A stretch of DNA of 64,000 nucleotides from Hoeflea ulvae (GTDB lineage Bacteria; Pseudomonadota; Alphaproteobacteria; Rhizobiales; Rhizobiaceae), in NCBI RefSeq assembly GCF_026619435.1, contig NZ_JAOVZQ010000001.1, positions 4,781,501-4,845,500 of the forward strand, in the 5' to 3' direction. The notes below the pieces were generated by a model. That model made no database searches. It was not told where the DNA came from and was given only the letters and a program-made list of their open reading frames with translations. The position numbers were made by a program, and so were the translations under genes. Shown piece by piece: positions 53,664-62,459 of the stretch. Each line of letters opens with the position of its first letter. Positions within the stretch are counted from its first letter, which is position 1.

Positions 53664-56279
53664 TCACTGGCCGTTTCCGCCGATCAGCCGCCGCAGCGAA
53701 GACAGCGTCGCCGACGAAGTCTGTTCGATCATCGTGCATCGGGTGAGCAGCGCGGCGTGACTTTCGGTTTGGCTTGCCGTCTCGATGTCGCGAAGCAGCC
53801 GCTCAAGCGCAAGCGCGCCGAGAAAGGAAGCCGTGCCGAGCAGGCGATGGGCAATCTCGGCGGCAGCGCGTCTTTCGCCGGCGGCAACGCTGGCCGCGAA
53901 GCCCTTCATGCCGGTTTCCAGTTCGCGCGCGAACACATCGATCCGTTCGCTCAGGCTTTCCGGCGGCAGGATCTCCATCAGTTCTCCGAGGATTTCCGTG
54001 TCGACAAGGTCGTCTTCTACTGCATCGAGCGGTCCGCTCTGGCCAACCGGCGCCATCGCTCCCGCATCTCGGCCGGACAGGAACAGCTGCAGCACCTGGA
54101 CAAGGTTCGAACGGCGTAGCGGTTTGACCATGCAATCATCAAACCCGGCAGCCGCATGAACCGCCTTGTCAGTGAACGCCGTGTGCGCGGTAAGCCCGAC
54201 AATCGGCGTGGTGCAGGACTGTCCCGAGGAATTGCGGATCGCCGCACAGGCCTCGGTTCCGTCCATGCCGGGCATGCTCACATCCATCAGGATCAGATCG
54301 AACCTGTGCTCGGCGGCCAGCCTGACGCCGTCCTCGCCATTGGCAACTTCGCTGACCCTGCAGCCTTCTGTTGCCAACATGCGGCTGACAATCAGCCTGT
54401 TGGTTTCGTTGTCCTCGATGACCAGAACATCAAACTCCCGTCCAGCCATGACAGGGGCAAGCCCCTTCTCGTTCGCGACCACTGGACGCTCGGCCTCTGC
54501 CTTGATGCCGAGCGGCAGATCCACGGTAAAGCGGCTTCCTTTTCCGGGCGAACTGCTGAGCTTTATGCTTCCCCCCATCGCTTCGGCTACACGGCGGGTA
54601 ATGCCGAGCCCCAGGCCGGTCCCCATCACGGACCGCTTGAAGGAAGGGTCCAGTGTTACAAAGTCGTCAAAGATATTGGCCTGGTCCTCATGGGCGATGC
54701 CGATGCCGCTATCGGTGACACAAAGCTGGATATGCGCCTGCGTTTGCGATCGCTGCACCTCGACAGCGCTGACCACGATGGCGCCCGCATCGCAAAACTT
54801 GACGGCATTGCCGACAAGATTGAGCACGATCTGGCGAATGCGCACAGGATCGCCAGCGAGGCGAAGATCGCTGCGCAGGTCGAAATCGGTCTGGATCGAG
54901 GTGCCTTTGCCCGCGGCTTCCGGGAGATTGAGATCGACCACCTCCTGAACCAGCGCCCGCAGATCAAGCTCCTCCTCGGTAAAGTGCAGCGTGCCGGCCT
55001 CGATCCGGGCAATGTCCAGCACGTCATTGACATGGCGCAACAATGTTTCACCCGATTTTTCCGCCAGATTGATCAATTGCCTCTGATCGGGCGAGAGTTC
55101 GCTGTCCTGGAGGATCTGCATGATCCCCATCACCCCGTTGAGAGGCGTACGCATCTCGTGGCTCATGACCGTGAGGAAGTCCGATTTGGCCTTGTCGGCG
55201 GCAAGTGCCTTGTCCCGGGCGGCAATGATGGCGTTACCGGCTTCAATACGGTGTGAGATGTCCCGGATATAGGCAATATGTATGGTTCCCGCACCGCCAG
55301 CGGCGGTTCCCACGGAAATCTCGATCGGAAAATTTGTGTCATCGGCCTTGGTTCCGCGCGCCTCCAGACGTGCGGTCTCGTCCTCGGCGCGCAACAGGCC
55401 GATGACGGCTGAGCGTTCCTCGTCCGTGAGGTCATCGGCCATCAGGAGCTCCATGAACCGGCTCCCGATCGCCTGCTCCCGGGTAACGCCGAACACGCGC
55501 ACAGCAGCCGGATTGTACTCGACGATCTGCAGGTTTTCGTCGGTGACAATGATCGGATCCAGCGAAGCATCAATGGTATGTTTGAGCCTGTCATTGGCCA
55601 GGACAATTTCATCAGACTTGCGGACCGATATTCGGTACTGCCGGAACAAGAGGTAAAATGACGCGGCCAGAGCGGCGATGAGGATCACCCCCGCGACCGC
55701 AGTCTGGACAATCAGCAGGGAAAACGCCTTCCTGCTGACGTCCGATTGTTCGGCAAAGCGATTGACCCCCTCCAGGGAGATCTCGCGCACCAGAGGCTGC
55801 AGACCTCGGAAATCTTCCAGCATGGCAGGCAGGCTGGCGAGCAGTTCCGTGTCATTCCCGTCGATGGCGGGAATGGTGTCGTCGAGCTTTGTCATGATCG
55901 CCGTGACGCGCCCGCGAATTCCGCTGTCGACGGGCAAGGACCGGAAGAATTTGCCGTTGGCCAGGGTATCAACCCGGCTGTAGAGAGTGTCGAATCTCCG
56001 CCGAAGGCCTGGCAAGGCGTCCTTGCCGGTCCTGCCGGCCTTGTCGCCTTCGACGACAAAGACCAGCAAATCGACTTCAAGCTGCGAGAGGGTCCAGTGA
56101 AGATTGTCGCGCGGAGAACTTTCGAGCAGCTTGAGTTCGCTGCGTACCTGCAAGGCAAAATAGGACAAAAGCAGCAGGATCACTGCCGCTCCGGCAGTCA
56201 GCGACCGGAATCCGAGATTTCTGATCCAGGCCGGCGTTCGAATTTCAGTTGCGGTCTCTGCCCCACGCGCAAACGACAT
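53664..56279 (-). CDS. TorS-like hybrid sensor histidine kinase (PAS, HisKA, HATPase, REC, Hpt)
   Basis: An 871-residue membrane kinase. Membrane segments at about 28-45 and 187-212 flank a periplasmic sensor domain of about 140 residues. Then follow a PAS domain (about 230-345), HisKA with phospho-His374 in SHEMRTPLNG, an HATPase domain with NAVKF and DSGIGI and GTGLGLGI (about 475-590), a receiver with Asp666 in LILMDVSMP, and a C-terminal Hpt domain with His811 in AHRLLG. This is the four-step phosphorelay layout of TorS/BarA-type kinases. It starts directly at the stop of the molybdopterin-fold gene (TAAATG) and probably signals to the response regulator encoded at 56980. Confidence 0.94.
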   Translation of the reverse strand: MSFARGAETATEIRTPAWIRNLGFRSLTAGAAVILLLLSYFALQVRSELKLLESSPRDNLHWTLSQLEVDLLVFVVEGDKAGRTGKDALPGLRRRFDTLYSRVDTLANGKFFRSLPVDSGIRGRVTAIMTKLDDTIPAIDGNDTELLASLPAMLEDFRGLQPLVREISLEGVNRFAEQSDVSRKAFSLLIVQTAVAGVILIAALAASFYLLFRQYRISVRKSDEIVLANDRLKHTIDASLDPIIVTDENLQIVEYNPAAVRVFGVTREQAIGSRFMELLMADDLTDEERSAVIGLLRAEDETARLEARGTKADDTNFPIEISVGTAAGGAGTIHIAYIRDISHRIEAGNAIIAARDKALAADKAKSDFLTVMSHEMRTPLNGVMGIMQILQDSELSPDQRQLINLAEKSGETLLRHVNDVLDIARIEAGTLHFTEEELDLRALVQEVVDLNLPEAAGKGTSIQTDFDLRSDLRLAGDPVRIRQIVLNLVGNAVKFCDAGAIVVSAVEVQRSQTQAHIQLCVTDSGIGIAHEDQANIFDDFVTLDPSFKRSVMGTGLGLGITRRVAEAMGGSIKLSSSPGKGSRFTVDLPLGIKAEAERPVVANEKGLAPVMAGREFDVLVIEDNETNRLIVSRMLATEGCRVSEVANGEDGVRLAAEHRFDLILMDVSMPGMDGTEACAAIRNSSGQSCTTPIVGLTAHTAFTDKAVHAAAGFDDCMVKPLRRSNLVQVLQLFLSGRDAGAMAPVGQSGPLDAVEDDLVDTEILGELMEILPPESLSERIDVFARELETGMKGFAASVAAGERRAAAEIAHRLLGTASFLGALALERLLRDIETASQTESHAALLTRCTMIEQTSSATLSSLRRLIGGNGQ

Positions 56280-56795
56280 TTATGGCTGCACCTCGACCGC
56301 GTTCAATTGCCAGATGCTGCGGGAATAGACAGTCTCGGACCGGTATTTGCCATTCGCATCGTAGGGATAGACAATCCACAACGGCCCTTTTTCCCGTACC
56401 GACATTTCCTTGCCATCGATCTCATAGGCAATGATCGGCCCGCCATCCACGGCATCGGTGAAGGGTATCTCGACGGCGTAATCATTGATGGCAGTTGCCT
56501 TGAGCGTGGATCCGTCCGCGTCTACGGCCTCGATCAGGTCACTCAGTTGCACACCGGTGAACTGCCGGACGCCTTCCGTCCAGATCGTGCTGGTGGAGAA
56601 AGTTGTGGCCGGGAGAGCCTTCAGCATCTCCATGTCGAACGCGGCCGTCCCGTCTGCATTGCCAGTCCCGATGTCGCCGCTTACGGTCAAGACAGGCTCG
56701 CCGCCGGGCGACTTCATTTCCGTCGAGCCGGCATTTGTTATGGCTGTGAATGCCGCCAGCGCCGCACCAATCGAAAGGGCCGTCAATCTGTTCAT
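56280..56795 (-). CDS. Periplasmic molybdopterin-binding-domain (sulfite-oxidase fold) protein without cysteine
   Basis: About 171 residues: a Sec signal (MNRLTALSIGAALAAFTA) followed by an Oxidored_molyb-like domain (VLTVSGDIG, FTGVQLSDLIEAV, KGPLWIVYPYD, SRSIWQLNAVEVQ). The mature chain has no cysteine, so it cannot ligate molybdenum like a true oxidase and probably acts as a ligand-binding or sensory protein for the kinase it abuts (TAAATG junction). ATG 56795 was chosen for its GGAG site. The family of small soluble members often sits next to signalling genes; the role here is inferred. Confidence 0.72.
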   Translation of the reverse strand: MNRLTALSIGAALAAFTAITNAGSTEMKSPGGEPVLTVSGDIGTGNADGTAAFDMEMLKALPATTFSTSTIWTEGVRQFTGVQLSDLIEAVDADGSTLKATAINDYAVEIPFTDAVDGGPIIAYEIDGKEMSVREKGPLWIVYPYDANGKYRSETVYSRSIWQLNAVEVQP

Positions 56796-56979
56796 GGCAT
56801 GAGACTCCATCTTGCTTGCGCGCAGTACGCGTGCTGCACCATATCGCGTAGTCTTCAGCATAGCTGTTCCGCCGGTCTGTGCACGGGCGCATTGGAGCAA
56901 GAACTACCCTTTCGTATAGGCATTGCTGGTAAATTAACAAAGTCACCCTATAACTCCGACATTGAGCGGAGCAGATCGC
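56796..56979. other. Divergent regulatory region of the two-component system
   Basis: This 184-bp region separates the leftward sensor operon from the rightward response regulator. It contains AT-rich stretches near 56925-56945 and the repeated element ACCCT-TATA (ACCCTTTCGTATAG near 56907 and CACCCTATAA near 56944), which might bind a regulator. No promoter pair is clear enough to assign. Confidence 0.35.
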
Positions 56980-57600
56980 ATGCGGATTTTGATTGCCGAT
57001 GACCATGACCTTGTACGGGAAATGGTGGGGGAAGTTCTCGAACGTGAGGCCCAATACAGCGTCGCGCATGCCTCCAGCATTGATGACGTGATTGCCATCC
57101 TGGCCAAGTCGGATCCATTCGACCTGATCCTGCTCGATTACCAGATGCCGGGAATGAATGAACTCGCCGGACTTTCAAGGGTTCTGCGCACCGTGCCCGC
57201 AACACCCGTGGCGCTTCTGTCAGGTGTGGCCAACCGGACGATCGCCCAAAAGGCGCTTGATGCCGGCGCCAGGGGGTTTGTACCCAAAACCATGAAAGCC
57301 CGGTCGCTTGTCAACGCTGTCCGCTTCATGCTGGCCGGCGAAACGTTCCTTCCCGCCGATTTCATGACCGCGACCGATGAGCTGCCGGAGACCGCCAGGG
57401 CGCTGGGACTGACCCGGCGTGAGCTCGAGGTGCTGGGCGGGCTTTGTGACGGACTGTCCAACAAGGAAATCGGCATCCGGCTCGACCTTCAGGAGGTCAC
57501 CGTCAAGCTGCATGTCAAGACGCTGACCCGGAAGCTCAATGCCAGGAACCGCACCCACGCCGCCATGCTGGCGCGCGACATGTCGCTACTCGACGGCTGA
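56980..57600 (+). CDS. LuxR family (NarL-type) response regulator
   Basis: A 206-residue regulator with a receiver domain (IADDHD at 5-10, phospho-Asp53 in LILLDYQMPGM, lysine region GFVPKTMKA) and a C-terminal LuxR helix-turn-helix (LTRRELEVLGGLCDGLSNKE and on to HVKTLTRKLNARNRTHA, about 140-195). ATG 56980 was chosen for its GGAGCAGATC site. It diverges from the hybrid kinase unit and lies just upstream of the CsgG-like locus, so it probably controls that locus. Confidence 0.93.
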   Translation: MRILIADDHDLVREMVGEVLEREAQYSVAHASSIDDVIAILAKSDPFDLILLDYQMPGMNELAGLSRVLRTVPATPVALLSGVANRTIAQKALDAGARGFVPKTMKARSLVNAVRFMLAGETFLPADFMTATDELPETARALGLTRRELEVLGGLCDGLSNKEIGIRLDLQEVTVKLHVKTLTRKLNARNRTHAAMLARDMSLLDG

Positions 57601-57845
57601 ATCCGGCCCCCTGCCCTGCGAAGGCGGGCCGCAGGCGTGCTGTAAAAGATGTAGCGCCTATACAAAAGGTTAGCCCAACCGGCTCCCTTGTCCTGAACAT
57701 CTCTCCGAAAGAAATTGCACTAGGCTTGCTGGCTACAAACTAGACCTTTGCGCGCTGCCATTTCATCTGTGAACCAGCTTTAACACCTTCATCGAGATCG
57801 CGGAACGGCCCCCGGCCTGCTTCCGGCAACGATGAGGGAAATGAA
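57601..57845 (+). other. Upstream region of the CsgG-like locus
   Basis: 245 bases with no gene. It contains AT-rich stretches around 57690-57770 and a GAGGG ribosome site before the CsgG-like ATG. It is a likely promoter region for the export locus and a possible target of the LuxR-type regulator, but no clear -35/-10 pair stands out. Confidence 0.4.
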
Positions 57846-58766
57846 ATGTTGCAGTCTTATTCGACAGCCTGTCCGGCTGGCGGCACCGGCAAGTTTAACG
57901 GGCCAGACAGCCCGGCGAAGCTTGGCCGCCTTGCCAGGCCTCTGATGATGATCGCCGCCTTGGCGCCGGCCCTGGCCGGGTGTCAGACCGCCTACTCCGC
58001 TTCGTCGCATGTGACGCCGCTGCACGGCTCTCCGGTCCACACCAACAACACGCCCTATACGGCATGTCTGACCCGCATGGCGGCGACCAAAACAAAAAAG
58101 AGGCCATCGCTGACAGTCGGGCACATCAGCGACAAGACCGGCCAGAAGGACTACGCCAAGTACCAGGACAGCTCGGAACTGACGCAAGGCGTGTCGGAGA
58201 TGGTCATCAGCGCCTTCTTCAAGACGCGACAGGTCACCCTGACCGAACGTCTCGACATTCGCGTGCCGCTCGCCGAGCAGCAGCTGGTTCAGTCAAAGGC
58301 CATTTCGTCCCGCGTCAGCCGGATGAATGTTGTACCGGCCAATTTCGTCGTGCTCGGAGCGCTGACGGAACTCAATTACAACATCTCGAGCGGTGGTGCC
58401 CGCTTGTTCGTCGCCGGCTCGGGTGCCGGCGTCAGAAAGGCCGTCATCAATGTCGGCTTGGATCTTCGGCTCGTTGATGTCCGAAGCTTCCGCACACTCT
58501 ACGTCACCAGCCTTCAGAAGCAGGTCATCGGCTACGAAGTCGAAGCCGGAATCTATCGCTTCTTTGGCGACCAACTCATCGAATTCGACGCCGGCGCAGT
58601 CAAGAACGAGCCTCTGCAGCTTGGCGTTCGATCGGTCGTGGAACTGGCAACCTACCAGATCCTCACCGAAGGCCTCGGTTTTCCAGCAGTCAAGGACAAG
58701 CACTGCGAACCGGGAATGGACACTCATGAAACGGCTCAATCCAAGGAGAAGAAGAATGACGCGTGA
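57846..58766 (+). CDS. CsgG/HfaB family outer-membrane lipoprotein
   Basis: A 306-residue CsgG-family protein. A long N-terminal region leads into a lipoprotein signal with lipobox LAGC (Cys46), so the mature protein is anchored in the outer membrane. The body has CsgG-like segments (SLTVGHISDKTGQKDY, TEREtype DIRVPLAEQQLV and NFVVLGALTELNYNI, VGLDLRLVDVRSF). CsgG forms a nonameric pore that exports curli subunits, and HfaB is its Caulobacter homologue that anchors holdfast. The two genes downstream encode small secreted proteins, likely its cargo. Confidence 0.85.
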   Translation: MLQSYSTACPAGGTGKFNGPDSPAKLGRLARPLMMIAALAPALAGCQTAYSASSHVTPLHGSPVHTNNTPYTACLTRMAATKTKKRPSLTVGHISDKTGQKDYAKYQDSSELTQGVSEMVISAFFKTRQVTLTERLDIRVPLAEQQLVQSKAISSRVSRMNVVPANFVVLGALTELNYNISSGGARLFVAGSGAGVRKAVINVGLDLRLVDVRSFRTLYVTSLQKQVIGYEVEAGIYRFFGDQLIEFDAGAVKNEPLQLGVRSVVELATYQILTEGLGFPAVKDKHCEPGMDTHETAQSKEKKNDA

Positions 58767-59496
58767 ACTTTGCAAGACACTGGCCGCCGGCTGCGGCGCA
58801 ATCGCCATCATGGCAACCATGGGTACTGCTGCGCAGGCCTTCGATGAAGTCAACTGGATCTGGAATGCAGATGTCGTCACCACTGTCGAGACATCGACGA
58901 CGGTGACCACAGAACTGGAACCGACCGGCCTTAACCAAGCCGAAAATGAACAGGAGATGCGTGGCACCATTTCCTCGGGCAGCACCATCGATGAATTCGG
59001 TTCCCTGCCGGATCTCGCAGTGCTCGATCCGGTGGTCCCGTCCGACACGACGATGATCGAGAGCGACGCACAGTCGATGGGCAACAGCGCCAGCATCAAT
59101 TCGGCGGTCCAGATCAACTATGATTCCAGCCAGATCTTCGCGGGCCTGGATCCCGACACCGCCGGTTCCGTCAACGCCGATTCCTCTGTGACCAACGTCA
59201 CCAATGCCATGGTCGACACCTCTGCCATGGCGGTTGCCAACAGCCTGACCGTCAATCTGGATTATGTCACCACCGATGACGCGATCGCCATCGGCAACAA
59301 TGTCCAGTCGACCCTGGCCGATGTCTCGGCAATGTCCTCGGCGGAAACCGTCAGCATCACCGGCCTGTCACTGCTCAGCGGCAGCGAAAGCCAGTCGGTC
59401 AAATCAGCAGCCACCGCGGTCGGAAACAATTTCAGTGTCGATGTCCAGCAGGCTGAAGGCCCGGTCGTTGACCCGGTCGTGCCGCTTCTGCCCTGA
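58756..59496 (+). CDS. Secreted repeat protein, curlin/HfaD-like export cargo
   Basis: A 246-residue protein with a Sec signal (cleavage after AQA, about residue 28). The mature part is Ser/Thr/Asn/Ala-rich, nearly lacks Cys and aromatic residues, and carries three imperfect repeats of the form A.AVANSLTVNL, AIAIGNNVQSTL and ATAVGNNFSVDV. Such Asn-rich, low-complexity repeats fit a beta-solenoid fibre or adhesin exported through CsgG. It overlaps the CsgG-like gene by 11 bases with AGGAG before the ATG. I do not recognise a named family with certainty. Confidence 0.72.
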   Translation: MTRELCKTLAAGCGAIAIMATMGTAAQAFDEVNWIWNADVVTTVETSTTVTTELEPTGLNQAENEQEMRGTISSGSTIDEFGSLPDLAVLDPVVPSDTTMIESDAQSMGNSASINSAVQINYDSSQIFAGLDPDTAGSVNADSSVTNVTNAMVDTSAMAVANSLTVNLDYVTTDDAIAIGNNVQSTLADVSAMSSAETVSITGLSLLSGSESQSVKSAATAVGNNFSVDVQQAEGPVVDPVVPLLP

Positions 59497-59503
59497 GCCC
59501 ATT

Positions 59504-59580
59504 CCGGTCCGGGCGCCCCCGGACCGGCCGAGAGGCGGGGCCGCCTCCACCCCCTCGCAGCCCCGCCTCTCCCCTTTTCC
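59504..59580 (+). terminator. Tandem hairpins after the repeat-protein gene
   Basis: Two perfect inverted repeats lie in tandem: 59504-59513 with 59518-59527 (10-bp stem, 4-nt loop) and 59530-59541 with 59560-59571 (12-bp stem, 18-nt loop), the second followed by CCCTTTT. They probably end or weaken transcription before the small secreted protein gene. Confidence 0.65.
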
Positions 59581-59622
59581 AACGACACAGCCGATGCGGC
59601 TGCACCAATCAAGGACGAACCG

Positions 59623-60060
59623 ATGCAAAACCCCAGCCATGTATGTGCCAAAAAGCTCCTCTGGCTTTCCGCAACCGCGGTGCTGGTCATCGTCCCCCTG
59701 ACCACTGGTGCTGTCGCGGGAGGCCGGGAATCCCTGCGCGGGCCGCATCCGTGGGATTTTCCCGACCGCAACCGCGAAACGGCCTTCGCCTATCAATATG
59801 CCCGCGACAACCGCGCGGCGGCGAACAATGGCAACGGCGCAGCGGCCATTGCCGGCGCCCTCGGCGGCACCGTCATCATCAACAACAACACCACCGCGGT
59901 TGGCAACTGGCAGCAGATAGAGTTGACCCTGGGAGACGGCGCTGAAGGTCTGGTCATGACCGAAAACCACCAGGACAATTCAGGTGAGGCGACCGCGGAG
60001 ACCAGCATTTTTGACGAAGCGTTCGAATCCGCCAGCCCCACGGAGACCGCCTGGGAGTAG
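59623..60060 (+). CDS. Small secreted protein, HfaA/curlin-like (uncertain)
   Basis: A 145-residue protein with a signal peptide (hydrophobic LLWLSATAVLVIVPLTTGAV region, cleavage near residue 32). The mature part has a short Gly/Ala/Asn-rich core (NNGNGAAAIAGALGGTVIIN and NNNTTAVGNWQQIELTLGDG) and an acidic tail. Asn/Gln/Gly patterning near the end resembles curli-type subunits. It lies behind hairpins, so it is probably expressed at a lower level or from its own start. Function is inferred only from the adjacent CsgG-like pore. Confidence 0.6.
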   Translation: MQNPSHVCAKKLLWLSATAVLVIVPLTTGAVAGGRESLRGPHPWDFPDRNRETAFAYQYARDNRAAANNGNGAAAIAGALGGTVIINNNTTAVGNWQQIELTLGDGAEGLVMTENHQDNSGEATAETSIFDEAFESASPTETAWE

Positions 60061-60370
60061 CCCCAGCGATCGCGCTACTTGCCTTCTTCAAGGCTGCCGG
60101 TGGCGGAAGAAAACCGGGCCGGCAGTCAGTTCAGCGTCAACTGCTCATGTGCTCTTGAGGGTGTCTCGGTCAATGGCAGCATGACGTCATCCCGGAAAGG
60201 CCGGTAGATGACAGCATCATTGCACCAGAGTCCGTCACGTGTCTCGCTGGCCAGGGCCATGGTTTCAGGCATGTCGATGTCTCCCACGCCACCGGACCGT
60301 CACCGCCCGTGGACATCCTCATCTCCGGCTGGCTCCGCCACGCGCGTCGTATCCAGGCTGATCCAGCTTC
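60061..60370. other. Intergenic region with a possible 48-codon ORF
   Basis: Between the secreted-protein gene and the ABC ATPase stop. A short minus-strand frame (60126-60272, 48 codons, starting MPETMALASETRDGLWCNDA) has GGGAG eight bases before its ATG. It resembles nothing I know and may be a remnant or a small gene. No terminator is evident. Confidence 0.35.
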
Positions 60371-61438
60371 TCATCCAAGCCGTTTTTCGGTGCTGCGGTC
60401 GAAGACATGCACCTGGCCGGCCTTGGGGGTGAGATGCATCATGTCGCCAGGACGGACGCTCAGCCGATGCGGGAAGGTGACCGTCAGCTCCTCGGCCTGC
60501 TTGCGCAGCAGGACCTCGGTCTGGGCACCGGTCGGCTCCACCACTGCCACCTGGGCCTTGAAACTGCCAGGCCCCGGCGCCTGGGCCACGTCGAAATCCT
60601 CGGGCCGTATCCCGATGCGGACGTCGCCGCTCTGCAGGTCGGAGGGAATCACGATCCGGTCACCATCACCCAGGATGGCGAAGCCCGGATCTCCGGCGCG
60701 GATTTCGGCTCCGAGGAAATTCATCGCGGGCGAACCAAGGAAGGATCCGACGAAGACGTTGCGCGGCCGGTCATAGAGTTCGAGCGGTGTGCCCATCTGC
60801 TCGATGCGCCCGTCCTTGAGCACGACAATGCGGTCGGCCAGCGTCATCGCCTCGATCTGGTCATGGGTGACATAGATGGTGGTCGTCTTCAGCCTCTGAT
60901 GCAGCTCCTTCAGTTCGCTGCGCATCTTGACCCGCAATTTGGCGTCGAGATTGGACAGCGGCTCGTCGAACAGAAACACCGATGGCTCGCGCACCAGCGC
61001 CCGGCCCATGGCGACCCGCTGGCGCTGACCGCCGGAGAGTTCGCGCGGATAGCGGCCCAGCAGGTCCGACAGGCCAAGCACATCGGACGCACGTGCGACC
61101 TTCTCGGCCTGCACCTCCTTGCTTTCTCCCGCCAGGCGCAGTGAGAAGGCCATGTTCTCGGCGCTCGTCATGTGCGGGTAGAGCGCATAGGACTGGAACA
61201 CCATGGCGATGCCGCGATCACGGGCGGCAACATCGTTGACTGCCCTGCCGTCGATCAGCAATTCGCCGCGCGAGATCGGTTCCAGGCCGGCAATCATCCT
61301 GAGCAATGTGGACTTGCCGCAGCCTGATGGCCCGACAAGCACGACGAACTCGCCTTCCTCGACCTTGAGGTCGACGCCCTGGATGACGTTGACCGTACCG
61401 AAGGATTTTCCCAGTCCCTTGAGTTCCACTGTTGCCAT
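60371..61438 (-). CDS. Sugar ABC transporter ATP-binding protein (UgpC/MalK type)
   Basis: A 355-residue ATPase with Walker A GPSGCGKST, signature LSGGQRQR, Walker B FLFDEPLSNLDAKLR and a C-terminal TOBE-like domain (from about residue 240: MGTPLELYDRPRNVFVGSFL and on). It belongs to the carbohydrate importer ATPases of CUT1 systems, which serve polyols, glycerol-3-phosphate or glycans. GGAGG lies seven bases before ATG 61438. Its permeases are not in the window and may lie beyond the right edge. It follows the DUF4432 gene in the sulfatase operon. Confidence 0.93.
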   Translation of the reverse strand: MATVELKGLGKSFGTVNVIQGVDLKVEEGEFVVLVGPSGCGKSTLLRMIAGLEPISRGELLIDGRAVNDVAARDRGIAMVFQSYALYPHMTSAENMAFSLRLAGESKEVQAEKVARASDVLGLSDLLGRYPRELSGGQRQRVAMGRALVREPSVFLFDEPLSNLDAKLRVKMRSELKELHQRLKTTTIYVTHDQIEAMTLADRIVVLKDGRIEQMGTPLELYDRPRNVFVGSFLGSPAMNFLGAEIRAGDPGFAILGDGDRIVIPSDLQSGDVRIGIRPEDFDVAQAPGPGSFKAQVAVVEPTGAQTEVLLRKQAEELTVTFPHRLSVRPGDMMHLTPKAGQVHVFDRSTEKRLG

Positions 61439-62459
61439 GATCAGGCCTCCATCCGGGGGGTTGCCTGCCCGACGCGGCAGGGTGACTGAAGTTGAAATCG
61501 AGCCGCGCCTGCCATGAGGCATTGGGTTCGAGCATCGGGCCGGCAAGGCTGGTGCCATCGCTGGCCCTGCCGGAACTGGCGGGCTCGAGAGCCAGAATAT
61601 TGCGCTTTGGCCGCGGGTCACTCCACAGCTGCACGAAGGGCAGCGCGGCGCTGGGTCCGGTCATCGACACATGCAGGCCGCGCCACGGACCGCTGGCGCC
61701 GCGCTCGAGTTCGAGACGGAAGGTGGGATCGTCGCCGGACGGGTGGCACTGGACCTGCGGTTTGCAGCAACCGGCGCCGGGCACGGGCAATTGTGCCGTC
61801 AGGCGATCGACGCCGTTGTGGCGCACGGTGGTGCCATGGCCAACGGCGGGAAAACCGAAATTGGTGTGATAGAGGATCTGCATTTCCTGCTCGGTCATGC
61901 CGATATTTTCCACCCGGTCGATGATCGCCAGGCTGCGTCGCCCGATCGGCGCCTCGATGCGCCGGGTCAGCCGAAAGCTTTCGCCGCTGAGATGCGCGCA
62001 GACCATTTCGCCCTCGGCATACAGCACCGGGACTGCGGCATCCCAGTTTTCGCCGCACGCGATCAATCTTGCGGGCGTGAGCGGCAGCCGCCCGTGCAGC
62101 GGTTGCCCGTTGCGGGGCTGACGGGTGTGGCTGAGCCCGCAGGTGACCAGAAAACCCGACAACGCCCGCTCGATGCCGGTTCCACCATCGCTTTCAGGGT
62201 CATGGCGGCCAGGCGCAATGTAGCCGTTGGGATGCTGCCAGGCGATGGGCATGCCCCCAAACCAAAGAGGGCCAATGTCCATCGAGCGGTCGCTCAGCAC
62301 CCAGAAATCAAGCCCTCCACCGGTGGAAAAGGCCAGGGCCCGCTGTCCCTGCTCGGGGCCGTCATCGAGCCTGATACGCCGCACCGATGCCAGCTGGCGC
62401 CGGTCGCCGGTATAATCGGCGAGCAGCCGGCGTTCGGGAATGGCCGCATGCGATGTCAT
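61218..62459 (-). CDS. DUF4432 aldose-1-epimerase-like protein with anomalous C-terminal run-on
   Basis: The open frame has 413 codons, but only about residues 1-330 look like a DUF4432/galactose-mutarotase-like sugar epimerase (for example GLDFWVLSDRSMDIG, GFLVTCGLSHTRQPRNGQ, LYHTNFGFPAVGHGT, WARLDF-type end). The remaining part reads through the first 220 bases of the ABC ATPase gene in another frame. A missing C in the run of six at 61455-61460 would restore a stop at 61443-61441 (TGA, two bases before the next ATG), the spacing expected. A true frameshift or a sequencing error is therefore likely. It should act on a sugar released by the sulfatase. Confidence 0.8.
   Translation of the reverse strand: MTSHAAIPERRLLADYTGDRRQLASVRRIRLDDGPEQGQRALAFSTGGGLDFWVLSDRSMDIGPLWFGGMPIAWQHPNGYIAPGRHDPESDGGTGIERALSGFLVTCGLSHTRQPRNGQPLHGRLPLTPARLIACGENWDAAVPVLYAEGEMVCAHLSGESFRLTRRIEAPIGRRSLAIIDRVENIGMTEQEMQILYHTNFGFPAVGHGTTVRHNGVDRLTAQLPVPGAGCCKPQVQCHPSGDDPTFRLELERGASGPWRGLHVSMTGPSAALPFVQLWSDPRPKRNILALEPASSGRASDGTSLAGPMLEPNASWQARLDFNFSHPAASGRQPPGWRPDHGNSGTQGTGKILRYGQRHPGRRPQGRGRRVRRACRAIRLRQVHIAQDDCRPGTDLARRIADRRQGSQRCCRP

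Noticed and set aside
53291..53746. A 151-codon plus-strand frame between ftsH and the kinase
   Set aside because: It runs into the 3' end of the kinase gene antisense, has no domain and shows no convincing ribosome site.
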